A model generated the notes under the pieces. That model saw only the letters and a list, made by a program, of their open reading frames with translations. It searched no databases and was not told where the DNA came from. The position numbers and the translations under genes are program-made. From NCBI GenBank assembly GCA_019614645.1, contig JABWDB010000012.1, positions 6,386,001 through 6,450,000 on the forward strand: 64,000 nucleotides of DNA, read 5' to 3'. Below are positions 36,601 to 48,660 of the stretch, piece after piece. The DNA is from Stratiolaelaps scimitus (lineage: Eukaryota > Arthropoda > Arachnida > Mesostigmata > Laelapidae). How positions within the stretch are numbered: position 1 is the stretch's first letter; the number at the start of each line of letters is the position of its first letter.

Positions 36601-39600
36601 AGCGGCGGTCGCTAGTATTTTCCGATCATTACTAATGCCTCGGTCGTTCTTGTTGAGTAGCTTTCTTCTCATAGGTTTCTTAATGTCGACACAGATAAGG
36701 GCTTTATATGTAGCCGCCTCTAGCCTTTACACCACGTTGAGAGGCCTGTGTGACCGCGAGCTCTGTGAGTAATTGTAGCCGAGTTGCTCAAGCCTTGACG
36801 TGGGAGGCCGTTGTTGAGACCGTTAAAAATCTTGTGCGTTTAACAACGGCCAACGGTTTTATTGTATCGCGCGATCGGGAAAGGTTCTCTTGGTTTCTTA
36901 AAGGAACTGCGTCAGTTCAACGAGTCCTACCACTTTTGCATATAAAAGCTATCTTCGTGGTAACATCTCATTTCATTGACGGCGTTTGCCGCTGGATGCG
37001 CATCTCGTACTCGACGTCATCCGAACTCGCCACAAGAGAGCAGAACTGATCCGAGGCACCGTTCCCCAATTGGCAACGTGATCGGTGGTTCCTGATGACC
37101 CATTCGGCGTTACCCTGCCAGCGTCAATCCACTGCTGAGATGACCAGTATCCGAAAGCACTGTCCCCGGTGTTTCGACGAAGTCAATCAAACCTCTCTAT
37201 CCGATACTGGCCATCGAATAGACAAATAAATGCAGCCCAAAACAGTCAAATGAATGAAGACACACGTCTTTCGTTACCTTACCGGACCGGAACCAAGTTT
37301 CACATCGAGTTCAACTCGCAGGATAGGCGCATAGGATCTTGACGCTCGTAACGGACACGGCTTGCTTTTGTCAGCCAGCTACCTGCAGCCCGTGGGTAGG
37401 CAGGTCGGGCGATCGCCAACCTCTTCATCTTCATCCTCTGAGGCGCTTCCCACCAAGAGGCTCTCCAGCAAACCACGAGACGCCTGTTCGACTTCGACAT
37501 ACACCGGCCCCGCGCAGCCGGACGCAGTCACTCAGCGGTGGGGCAGACAAGCAGGCTGGCGAGCGTCGAGGACGACCAGCCCTCAGAATGTAGGTGTGAT
37601 TCTCCATTGGCTTTTCCCTACTTTTACTACCTCTACGACTCGCTACAATGCTGACTCGCCGAATTCGATCCGCCACGTTTTTCTTTATTTTCTCTCTGCT
37701 CTTACCGCTGTTGCTATGAGTATGACTACTACTAAACAGTGCATCGCACCCCTATAGTGGCGGACGGCTGACTACCCGTTGAGGGCACGCTGAAATTCTC
37801 AAGAAATCGAAAAAACGAGCTACGAAGAGATCGACCAGATCAAACTAGCGTCTTTCTATCGCAGTGCACCGGTTCGCTTCGTGCAGCGGCGCGTCTCTCT
37901 CTCTGTCCGTTCGAGATACTTGGCGTGACTTTCAACTTGAATCGAAACGAGCCGGGCCAACGGAAAACACGAAACCAACGTGGTGGCAGGCGCTAGGAGT
38001 TCCTTGCCGTGTCTTGGGGCAGGGAACCTCTTCTTTTTGGGCGGCGGGGCAAAGTTGCACCAGCCGATACCGTTGTTGCCCCTGCCGTCACCCGAAGGCC
38101 GAGGGAACATTTGAGAATCGCAGAAGTTCACTGGCAGAGTCGGCTGCACGCCGGCCGGTGGGTGCGTCGCGGCCGGCGGCCTCCTCCTCCTCCTACTCCT
38201 TAGTAGTAGTGGTAGCTGGACTCGATAGCGTCGTTGTCTCCACTGAGAAATCAAGGAGGGGGGGGCGAGTAAAGGAAACGAATGCCGATGACGATTGAGG
38301 GAAATAGAGAAATTGAGAGGCAAAGAGATAAACAGCCAAACGCACTTGCCTCATAGACATACCCGTGAACACGCGCGCACACACACGCACAGACATACTG
38401 ATGCCGATGGAGAACAGCCTGAACGAGAGCAGGACACCGGCGCGGTGTGAAATGGACGCAAAGAACCGAGTAGCGGGAGACGAGGGTGTCGTGTGAGGGC
38501 AAGAAGATCATGGGAGCGAACAGGGGAGATTGCTGCTCCGGCTGAGGCGGGAGATGCAGTGCCATGGTGTCGCTTCACCGCACTACCGTCACCCCTGCAG
38601 CGGCAGCAACAACGGCGCTGGGAATAAACTGACGGGCCGGAGGTAAAATGGGGTCGAGGCAGAGCCGGGCGTGCGGGAGATATAATAAACGTGGAACGAG
38701 AAACGGGCGGACCTTGAAGTGGTGCCGGTCCCGAAGTCGAGATGGAAGCAGACGATGCCCATGATAGCAGTTGATGACGTCAACGAGAATGGGACACGCA
38801 GCGACCAAAGCGATGTGGAGCAGGCGACGAGGAAACTCGAAGAAGGCCATTGAACACCATGGCGAGCTTTTTGGTTGCCAACTCCTGTGGAGGTAGACGA
38901 AGATGGACATATATGGAGCGGGCTGAAAGCTGAAAAGAGGAGCCGAAGATGCACAGCACGGACTCTAAAGGGAAATAGTCGTCGCTCACGAACGAACTCG
39001 CGAGTTTGAAATAGAAGCACGCTGTAGGGTGCAGAAAGTAAATAGGCCTTTTCCACTGGGGGATATCGGGGATGGCGCACTCCATCGAACTAGATGAGGA
39101 GCAGGGGTCAAGCAATAGATCATTGGGCGGCAGGTCTGCATAACGGACCACTGATCACACTAATCGCGCTTTGACCTAACTAAACACGCATTTAATCGCA
39201 GAGCAACATGACGAAGAAGAGCCGTCCCTCTGGGTGCGCATCACATGTTGACATGATCATCAATGTAGACCTGAACAGTGTGGCGGTGCGTGACGGTGCG
39301 TGGAGTCGAATCACGAATGAATGGCGTGGCAGCCCTGGTCGTTACCTATTATACTGCCGCACCTTGTATTATTCTTGCGTGCCTTATTCTGCGCAAATAG
39401 TCCGAATAGTCCGGATAGCTACTCAGGTCGGCTCCACTGTATGCAGTTGGCATCAGAGTGTTGTGTGGCTGACCAATGTGGCTCACGATGAGCCTGCGCG
39501 CCCAATGAGACCGAAGGGGACTCAGATAGGTAATCTAGCCATGTGCTGGCAGAACCAGTCTTGTCGTAAGTGGCTATAAGCAGTCAAGGAGTATGACCAC

Positions 39601-41896
39601 TCCAGGGCTGGGAAACACTATACAGTCGTGGCCGCCTCCGAAACTCGGGGATTGTCTTCAAAGCGACAAACGACTGATTTTCGACAGACAGGCTCTTGGC
39701 TCTGTCCGTATCTAGTCGAGCAGTGACGGGCTCAGTAAGAGTCAGGCAAGTCACTCTGTAGCAACGGCTCCCCTGGGACCTCATGGACTGGCTTCTTTAG
39801 AGTTGTGTGTTGTAGGATATCCCGAAGAACAGGGCATTTGAAACTATGTACCCAAACGAGGAAAACACACATAGAGAGAGAGAGAGGAATCTGACCTGGA
39901 ATGGTGACTCTTGAAGCTGAAATTGAGACAAAATTACCCCAAATCAAAAAGCACCTCGCCAACTATCGCATCACTAAGTGTACAATGATTGCTTGATTTT
40001 AGAAAGAAAGCCGACCCCGTACATTCAAATGCTGATCAAATAAGATTAAAGAATAGTTTATACGGTAGAGGGAGGTCAGAGGAGAAGCACCCCTGACCGA
40101 CAGCCGGCATCACGCTAATAAACGATTAAACGATTAGTATATATATACATTTTACTGGCTGTTCAAAAGGAGCGAATGTTATTCGTACGGAGGCCGAGTG
40201 ATGATTTGCTGCAGCGATGGATTGTGCACTCATGTATTTATATTGAGTATAAGTGTTTATTCATCATACTATTGTGTGTCTTGATAGATCCAATAATTAG
40301 TGACACAGTTGGGGACAGGGTCTCAGGCTGTCATGATCCCGCGTCAGGCAATAGCATGGCCTCTTTGAGGGTTTTATCTGTTTCGCGCCTGATGTCTTTG
40401 GCATGTCCAGATGAGTATTGACTCTAGAGAAAGACTAATGAGGAAGATATCATAGGAGTTAAGTTGGCAAGGCGCACGCCAAGGTCCTGTCACGTAAAAA
40501 ACACGAAATACCAACGAAGGATTCGAAACCAAAACAAATTCATCACTTTGGTTGTTTGTGTATGCTCGCAGATCAAGAATCTGTTTCTTAGCGTTCCAAC
40601 AGCTAGCACGACTTTATAGGGACGGTAAGAAATTGATTAAGTGATGCGACAAAGCGCACCTTCAATAGAAAATACACCATGCACCAGTATGATGACGGGT
40701 CTATTCTGCGAACGTCGTTCTCACTATACAATACACGCTGTCAACGAAGTTTACTTCGCACAATTTCGGTCAGAGTTCCTTCGAGAAGTCTGTTTTGGTA
40801 TCACAAGCCCCCGCACCCCCCAACCCGGCTCGAAGAAGCACGAGATAAAGTTCAGCCCTATAGGTAAAGTATGAGACCCGTACTTCGCCTCCCCGACTGC
40901 CCTCTGCTCCGAGACGTAGTAATGACGCCACATATCCCTCCCTCACGCTCCGCATTTTCCGTATTCGGACCATTCGACGTAGTTTCATGGCCGCATCCAA
41001 CTTCGACCCAGCTGTTCAAACCTCTTGCAATGGGTATATCCGGTGTCCTGTTCCGATCCGTTCATGTACCACTGCTCCAGTATCTCCGCCGGTGCTCGCT
41101 GGTATAGCCGAAGTCGGTTCGGCCTGCTCCGAGCTGGACGGGAACTGTTCGAGGTGTTCGCAGGGGAGATGGTGGACCAGCCATTGGTCGCATGACATGC
41201 CCCGCGGCGTCAATTACCCTCATGTCCAGCCTTGCCGAGAAGCCCTGTTGGCTGCAGCAAACGCGCTTGCTATCGTACGACTGGCTGGATAGCTGTGATC
41301 CGCCTGGAGTCAGACGACACGGAGAGAGTCGCTGCTAGTTCGATCTGTAACGGATCTGAACGGTGCGCCACCGAGTACTGGCCCACGGACGGGTCCAATG
41401 CCAACTGATGGAGATTCGAGAGTACGGTAGAGGTGTCCCTGCTTGTCGCCTTGCTCGCCGCACTCTGCTGCACCTTCCTTGCACTTACTCTACTTTCAGC
41501 CTGGCGAGCTTTGGCGAGATCAGATCAAATGAGGGCGCACCGACACAAGATATACTATAGCAGAGCCGTTTGAACAACTACGAGATATGGATGGTTGGAT
41601 CTCTCTCTCTCTCGATCGATCGACCGGCTCCGCTAGTTGGCTCGGCCTTCGAAATGGCAAATAATAACGACCTCTCCGCGTCCTCCGTAGCGAGCAATCT
41701 ATGACGGTCGTGTGACACGAACGGCAATGCTGCGATGATTTTTGGCAATTCATGCCAGACCACAATGCAATGGAAGTTGTTATTTCACTGTGTGTCTGTG
41801 GAATAGCTGTGCAGGCAAAGGAAACCGCGCTGAGTCGTATGGGCTGACGAAGGATGGGTGGGTTCCTGTAGGACTGTCGGAGTCCCCATAGTAGTG
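33603..41896. other. GC-rich stretch, no supported gene
   Basis: It has the same character as the 25-33 kb stretch. A 295-codon stop-free + frame spans 35684-36570, but two other + frames and one - frame are also open across much of it. Its Ala/Ser runs come from a (CAG)n. A possible degenerate SINE A tail lies near 36887-36925 (TCTTAAAGGAACTGCG). A small hairpin with 11-bp arms and a CCCC loop is at 34369-34394. No protein family was recognised. Confidence 0.35.
36006..36033. repeat. (CAG)n repeat
   Basis: TAG-TAG followed by eight CAG units. Confidence 0.9.
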
Positions 41897-41932
41897 GACG
41901 TTAAGTGTTGGCTGTGAGTCAGCCGGGAAAGT
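41897..41932 (+). repeat. Duplicated SINE B 3' segment upstream of copy 3
   Basis: TTAAGTGTTGGCTGTGAGTCAGCCGGGAAA closely repeats TTTAAGGCTGTGAATCAGCCCGGAAAA, found at the 3' end of the SINE at 41959-42140. It is either the tail of an earlier copy or part of a duplication made at insertion. Confidence 0.55.
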
Positions 41933-41958
41933 TAGCTTTAGTAGATGGTCTAACGTGT

Positions 41959-42140
41959 CGACCCCGGTGGCCTGGTGGTGCATTCGCGTGCGCCTTGCAA
42001 TCGGAGGGGACACGTACGTCCACAGGGTTTGATATGCTCTGTGGCGCATTTGCATTTAAAGGGGTCCGCCTTATGCAGCAATGTCGAAAGCAGTTGTACC
42101 GTGGACTGAATTGAACGTTTAAGGCTGTGAATCAGCCCGG
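41959..42140 (+). repeat. SINE family B, copy 3
   Basis: The most regular copy: A box TGGCCTGGTGGTGCATTCG at 41969, CGCCTTGCAATCGGAGG, a decayed B box GGGTTTGATATGC, then GGTCCGCCTTATGCAGCAAT, CAGTTGTACCGTGGACTGAA and GTTTAAGGCTGTGAATCAGC. It lacks the internal palindrome of copy 2, so it better represents the family's normal length. Confidence 0.85.
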
Positions 42141-42933
42141 AAAATGTTCTTAGATGATCCAGTGGTGAATGTCTTCGGTTGCTAGACAGGAGGGGGACAT
42201 AAGGCTTGGGGTCCAAATCCTGCTGTCAGGCCCGAAGAAGGCCTTTGGGTTTATTTATCATCATTCTTTACCTGGGGATGCTAGCTAGACACGTCATGGC
42301 TCCAAAATAAGACAAAGGTTCCCCTGATATTTATACCTAAAGATTCAGTAGGGGGCACATCTGATAGTCAGCAAAAAGGTTGTCTTTTTTGTAGGATTGC
42401 AGGTTCCTTGAGGTCCCCTTCAAATGCTGTGTTGGCATCTAGAAACGAGCAGCTTATTCATCGCGATATTTGTTGTTGGTATGGAGTTCCCTTTATAAAC
42501 TGATAATCCCTTGCCTTACTTTACGTACTATGGTTTCGGTCAGAAATAGATACGTTTCGAGTACGCATTTCACGTATGTGTTCTACACAAAATCATTTCG
42601 TTGCAGAATATTTGCTCTTTGAATAGGCCATTATGTTCAATGGTCGATGGCCGAAGTATGAGTCGAATCCCCTCAACGTAACAATATTTACAACTATTTG
42701 TTTCATATACAGAATATTTACTATCGCCTATTTTTCACTTTCGTTCTATATAGTTCGTTCCATATTATTTTTATCGAAGGATTCATTTAGCACATACAAC
42801 TACAAACATACAAGAATAACGCCTCTCCCTCGCTGTGCAGAGGGGCAATGCCATCGCCTCCCTCGGGACAATGACGGCCTCGGCCCCAAACTAATCCCCC
42901 TCCCCAACTAATGCCTCTCATCATTATTAGTAC

Positions 42934-42972
42934 TATATATATATATATCTATATATATATATATATATATAT
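42934..42972. repeat. (TA)n microsatellite
   Basis: About 19 TA units with one TC interruption. Confidence 0.95.
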
Positions 42973-45296
42973 GGACTGTCAAGATGGTGGCACGTGGCTT
43001 CATCGTTGGTCCGCAAGCTGTTTCGATCTAATTCCTGCTGCTTTTGACCGCGCGTATCTGTGCGAGCGTGGGTGGGTGAGTGTGTGTGTGTTCGTTTGAC
43101 CCCAGTGTTGGAGACGCAACAGTGCCACCCGCGAGTTCGCCACAAGCGCCTCTTGATTACTCGCACACCTTCATTCACTAACATCATCTGCCGCTATGGC
43201 GTTTGGCAGGACACACAGGCGCTTTTCGTGTGACAAACGCAAGTCTTACGGCACAGCCTGATGCTCGGCCTGATGATGACAACGAGAAAAAAAAACGGCA
43301 GCAGCCACAACAGCAGCAGTAGCAGCATTAGCAGCAACTTCACAACGAGAACACCCCGTCCTGGCGGTGGCCCGAGACCCAGAAGTCTACTGTTCAAGGG
43401 TTTGTGGTTGGCCTGCGCGCTTGTCCTGCCGCTCTCTCTCTCTCTCGCGTGCGCGCTCTCGACGGTGAGATCTCGCGCGTTGGAGGCTCCCCTAACGGCT
43501 CAGCCGACCGAGCCAGCCGTCAGCCGCCTGCTGTTGTCTGCCCGGCTTCATTTTGCTTCACCGCTGGCGGCCAGCGGATGAACCAGCATGAACGCATGAA
43601 AGCGGCAGGCCAAAGTGGCAGTGACATAGCTCACAATGTGAGTGGTGTCTCTGTTATGTGGTACAGGGACCTGCTTCGTCCGCGCCGCTGATTCTCCTTG
43701 CCGGCGTCATGCTTGCTGTTGTCGTTACTGATGTTGCTGCCGCCGCTGCTGCTGCTGTTGTTGTTGTCGTTGTCTACAATATGTGATGGCGGCAGGCAAA
43801 AGTTTCGCCGCTGGCTACGAACCCTAGGGGTGGTGGCACGCCTATTGGCCGTGGGGGGGCGGGGGGCAGGCTTCTGCTGGCGGTGGCGCCGCCGCCGCCG
43901 CCGGCGTTGCTGCGAAAAGGTTGGATGAGTTTGCTCGCTCGGTGGTTGCCGAGTCGCTACAGAGAGCGGCAGGGCCCTGCCTTGTACGGCAGTTGCGAAG
44001 CGCCTATGATGAGCGGCGAGCCGGTGCGCGTTGCTGCTGTCGCAGGAAGCGGCAGGCAGATCACATCTCTATGGCCACGTTGTGCCGCATTACGCCACGG
44101 CACTATAGTGTACTATACGATACTGAGCTCTACTCGGTCTGCTAGCGTAGCCCGGGTCTCTGCCACTGTGGAAGTAAGTGGCCCAGCGATAGAGTTCGTA
44201 GTCGGCAAGTCTGCTGGCCTGTGTCGGTGGGTCGGCCGTGTGGCCGGTGGACCGGTGATTCGCTGGCGACTCGGTGAAGAGCTCCGAGCGCCAGGCTCGC
44301 CACAGACTAGGCATTCAGAGATCGAGATCGACAACGGCAAAGATGGGAGACGTTGCTACACAGGGAGCGGGCAGCATAGAGAAGAACAGGAACTGATGCC
44401 GCTAGTGCGTTTCGGGGCCTGGAGAGAGGCGAGAGTAGATCCGACGCGGCCTCGCAAGAAGTGCCGCAAAAATACGCCCGGTGTATGAAGGCGGACAGGG
44501 GCCGCGAGACTGAGCAGGACTGACGGTGAATCAGACGAGTGTGTTCATTCAGGGGTAGCTTCGGGGTGAGGGGGGGGGGGTGGGGCGTTTTCGAGCCTTG
44601 GGGATGGATAGTTCATTGGGGTTGCGTAGTTCGGAGGGTGGTGCCAGTGTCGGAGGCGGCAGCCGATGCCTGGCCGATTGTCGGATAGATGAGGGAAAAG
44701 TGAATGGGCTGCATGAAGGTGGCTGGCACAGCAGCATGAAGAAGCATAGCTAGCACAACCGCCGCCGTAGCCACCACCATCACCACCAACACTACTACCG
44801 CCACGGACCGTTGATCGATGTCATCACCCCGACACCACGCGAGTGCCACTTTCGTGGTAAAAGTAGAAGCAGAGAGAGGAGCAGCAACAGCAGCAGCAGC
44901 AAAAACATCATTCGGTGCCCGCTTGCCACGGCGACTGCCGCAAGCCGTCAACTCCCCTCAAACGCGCGGATCCCCCCTTTCGATAGTGCGGTGTCGTTGT
45001 GCTCTCGAGCGGCCGGATAGGCTGGGGACAGGCAGCAAAATGGGCCGATGCGCGGTGGCAGCGGTGGCGGCGTAGTGTCAGCCTCCTCTGACGCTTTCGA
45101 GGGGGCTGGCTCGCTGCTCGACGTGGGGGCGGGGCAAGTTTTCGAGCAGCGTGTGCACGGCAGACCTCTACACACCACAGTGGTCCCTGTTTTTCCTCCA
45201 CATCTCCGGGGTGCGGCAGTGCACTTCAAAAGAGTGCCGGCAGGCCGGCCGGCCGGAGCGGGGGTGAGTCCGGCAGCAGCGTCAGAAGGGTGCGGA

Positions 45297-45311
45297 GGGG
45301 GGGGGGGGGGG
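45297..45311 (+). repeat. Poly-G run (15 nt)
   Basis: Fifteen consecutive G, the longest homopolymer in the GC-rich block. Confidence 0.95.
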
Positions 45312-45648
45312 ATGCCGGTATAGCTGGGAAGGACGGGGAGTGCTGGGACATTCAAAAGTTTCCCAATTTCCACACCGCTACTTTTTGGCTTTTTCCTACA
45401 CCGACACCGCCAGCAGCAGCGCCACTCATTCTCTTCTGCCGTTCGGCGGTAGCGAGGATCTCCACCTCGTCTTCCTTGAAGTCTCATTCTTTTCTCTACC
45501 CAATCTCTCTCTCTCTCTCTCTCTATCCCTCTAGTCTTTGTGCAGCGGCCGCGTCCTCCTGAGCCCGTTTACTGGCACTGCCTCTGGCCTTCCCTGTCGG
45601 CTCCGTGTGCAGCCAGTCTCTGGCTAGCGCTCCCGATCTGGAGCGCCG

Positions 45649-45650
<2 letters not shown>

Positions 45651-45680
<30 letters not shown>
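45651..45680. repeat. (GGC)n trinucleotide repeat
   Basis: Ten uninterrupted GGC units. Confidence 0.95.
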
Positions 45681-48627
45681 CAGCTTCTGGGTCGGCGCAT
45701 ACCGATCACTGTGGTTCTGTCGAGGAGAACGGCGTCGCGTACTTTTTCTGACGTGTAACGTTTGGCCAGGTCGGCCTCGTCTGCTCTGACTCTCTGAGCC
45801 GGCCAGGCCGCGAGCCAACCGGCCTGATCGGCCTAAGTTCCACACCCTTGAGGAAGGTTCACAGCGATCTTCTTCTTGTGCACGGAGACCTTCGCCGTTA
45901 CGCCCGCTATCGCATTAGACTCAAGCAAACGTACATTCATAGAGAGACTCAGACACCATAGATACAATTCATGGACACATACTGATCATACAAGCCGCGG
46001 CCGAACAATGAACATCCACTTCCAACGCAATGCGAGAGGCAATGGCCCGGCGAATGCGGACAGCATCAGTGCCAAAGGCAAAAGTGGCTCCGACACAGGT
46101 CCTTTTCTCGAAACGTTCGCCTGCTGAAGGCTTGCCGAAGTCTGTGGCGGCCGATGACTATCGACGACTCGACTGCTCGTCGACCAAAGGTCCTCGATCC
46201 CCGATGTGGGCTCTGGGCCCTGGGCCTGCTCCCGGGTCTTGAAATGACACCGATGACGCCCGACGCCAAAAATAACGAAGCATAACAGAACGGCGAGGAC
46301 GCTGCTAAGCGCGGCGTTTACAGCGGAGCTCCTCTAGACTTCTCACCAAATGTACCAAGCGAGAAATCTTGTTCCTGGCACACGCGCGACTGTTATCTAC
46401 CGTAACACAACGTACGGGGCACTGTGTTGTTCGAGCGAAGGACGAAAAGGCCACAGACCTTAGAAGGGAATAGAGGACCAGATCGCGATCAGGACTCTGA
46501 AGCCATGCGGCTCCGTTCCCTGTCAATCGCTCGCGACGAAGGGCTCCTTGGTGTGCTGTAGCTGCAAGGCAGCAGCGACGACTTGGGGCAATGCCATAGC
46601 CGTATTGAGAAAGGTGGACGCCCTTGAACAGCCACCCGGGAGCCCGCCCAACAACGTAGCGCATTTGCCCGACCCCGTTCCAGTCTCGTGAGAATGAAAG
46701 GTGAGGTCAGATCGGCGGAAAGGGGCAGCAGAACGTAACAACAGCGTCTGTGTGACAAACAGACGAAAAGAAGTAGAAAACTTGGGGAAAACTTGGTGAC
46801 GATGGCGGGGGAGGGAAAGTCAAGATATAAGATAGCGGACGTGAACACGACAACGATAAGCGATGTCCGTTTGTTAGTTTGGCGGAGAAAAACCGCGCAG
46901 GGGATCACTCGTGGACAAAGTGATACACGCGGTGATATGAACAGCGGAAGATTGTGCTTGCTCACGAGAATAGTATTGTGGCGGCTAAATGAGCTGGATT
47001 TAGTCGTCCTCAGGAGAAGCGTTCCCCCCCGTCAACGTTATAATTGTTGCTCTTCACCGTTGCTTATGCTATGGACCTTGAGCTCACATGCGAGCGCACG
47101 CAAACTTCGCAGAAAACGTGTTTTAAACGGTGAATCCGGCGCTCGATTGCTCTGCCGCTCGATGGTAACTTCACTCAATGATAATACATTCGTCTTTACT
47201 CAATACAAGTGCACTTGAATTGTTTTTGGTAGCGGACGTTTCGTAAGGATTATTTCCCCTCCTCAATTCCGGATTCCTCTTTATCCTGCTTGGTCCTGTT
47301 CTGCAAACTATCTCTGGCTCGTCCCGTCACCCTTTAACTCAGGGGCAGGCCGAACGACAAGGCAGGACGACCGTAAAGAGGAGCCCCGACGAACAGGAGG
47401 GCCAGTGCAGCTAGCCAGTTCTACTGGCCATGTCCAATAGTCGCTGCGTGACCATGGGTGAGCAACAAGACGCTTACCACCCAGCATTAGCAGTGCAAAA
47501 TGAGCAACACAGTGCGTCAGCAGCGGGGAGCCACACAGGAGCTTGCTCGTGGCGTCACAACGATACGAGATCCTGGAGGGGAATCAGTTGGCCAAGGGAA
47601 CGATTGTGGCCTAGACAGCTATCGTCGGCCAATCGACTGAACCTTCAGCTCGTTCAATCGCGCTTCGTCGATGGGGAGAGACGGCGTCATCGCGTTCAAA
47701 TGATATACTGCTTATCATATCGTAAATATGTATGTTCATCTACGATTAGCCGTAGTCAGCGAACAACACAGATTCTGACATGCAAAGTCTCGTCCATCGT
47801 CCAGAAAGTACACGAATGCGCAGCTCCCGCAAACCACCACCATCACCACCACCGCAAAACAACGGGACCCCACTACCAGGAACAACAGAAGCAGAAGAAG
47901 AACAACACCACTTAGTGATAAGCATTGCAACGTCAACGCCATAGAGGACAGCTGCGTGTCAATGCGCGCTTAGTCAAAGGGATCTCTAGTGAGAAGGGCC
48001 GACAGAAATGTCGCCTCCTCGCCGGTCGGTTTTTTGCTCCACTTAAGTGGGCAGTGTGGTGGCTTAGAAGAAAAACGAACGAATCCGGACAGGCCAGTGG
48101 CAAACTGCGGCCGTCGTCGCAGGCCCGAATGCAGCATCGTTTTGGACTTGGTGACGGGGAGGGGGGCCAAAGACAGCCCCACACACAGTCATTGCTGACG
48201 CAATGGCAATAAGCAATGTGGACAAGTAGAGATTATCTGCTGTCATCGTCTCGCCACGGCCGTCAAGCCGCTGCGCGAACACACTGGTTAACTGGTAGTG
48301 GTGGGACCCGGCCAAGTGGCCGGCCCGTGTTGGCGAAGTGAGGCCGGGCTGAAGCGGTGGGGGTGTCCAAGAGCACCCGCTGCCGTTATCCCTGCCCTAC
48401 TCTCCAGCCTTGTGTACATATATCACCACGGTCGTGAGGGGGCTGAGCGGCGAGTGTGAGGTCGGCCCACCCACTAACGGCAGCAGTGGCACAGCGTCGC
48501 TCGACTTTGCCGTCTGGTGAAGGCGTAGCACCAAGGAGAGGGCTACTCCCAGCGCCGTATGGCGTCGTTCTAGCCCATTTCGCTAGCGTCTCCCGCCTGC
48601 ACGAATGCTATTGTTCGTCCTAGCATA

Positions 48628-48659
<32 letters not shown>

Positions 48660-48660
48660 A
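48628..48660. repeat. (CT)n microsatellite
   Basis: About 12 uninterrupted TC units, then TTCTCTCT. Confidence 0.95.
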
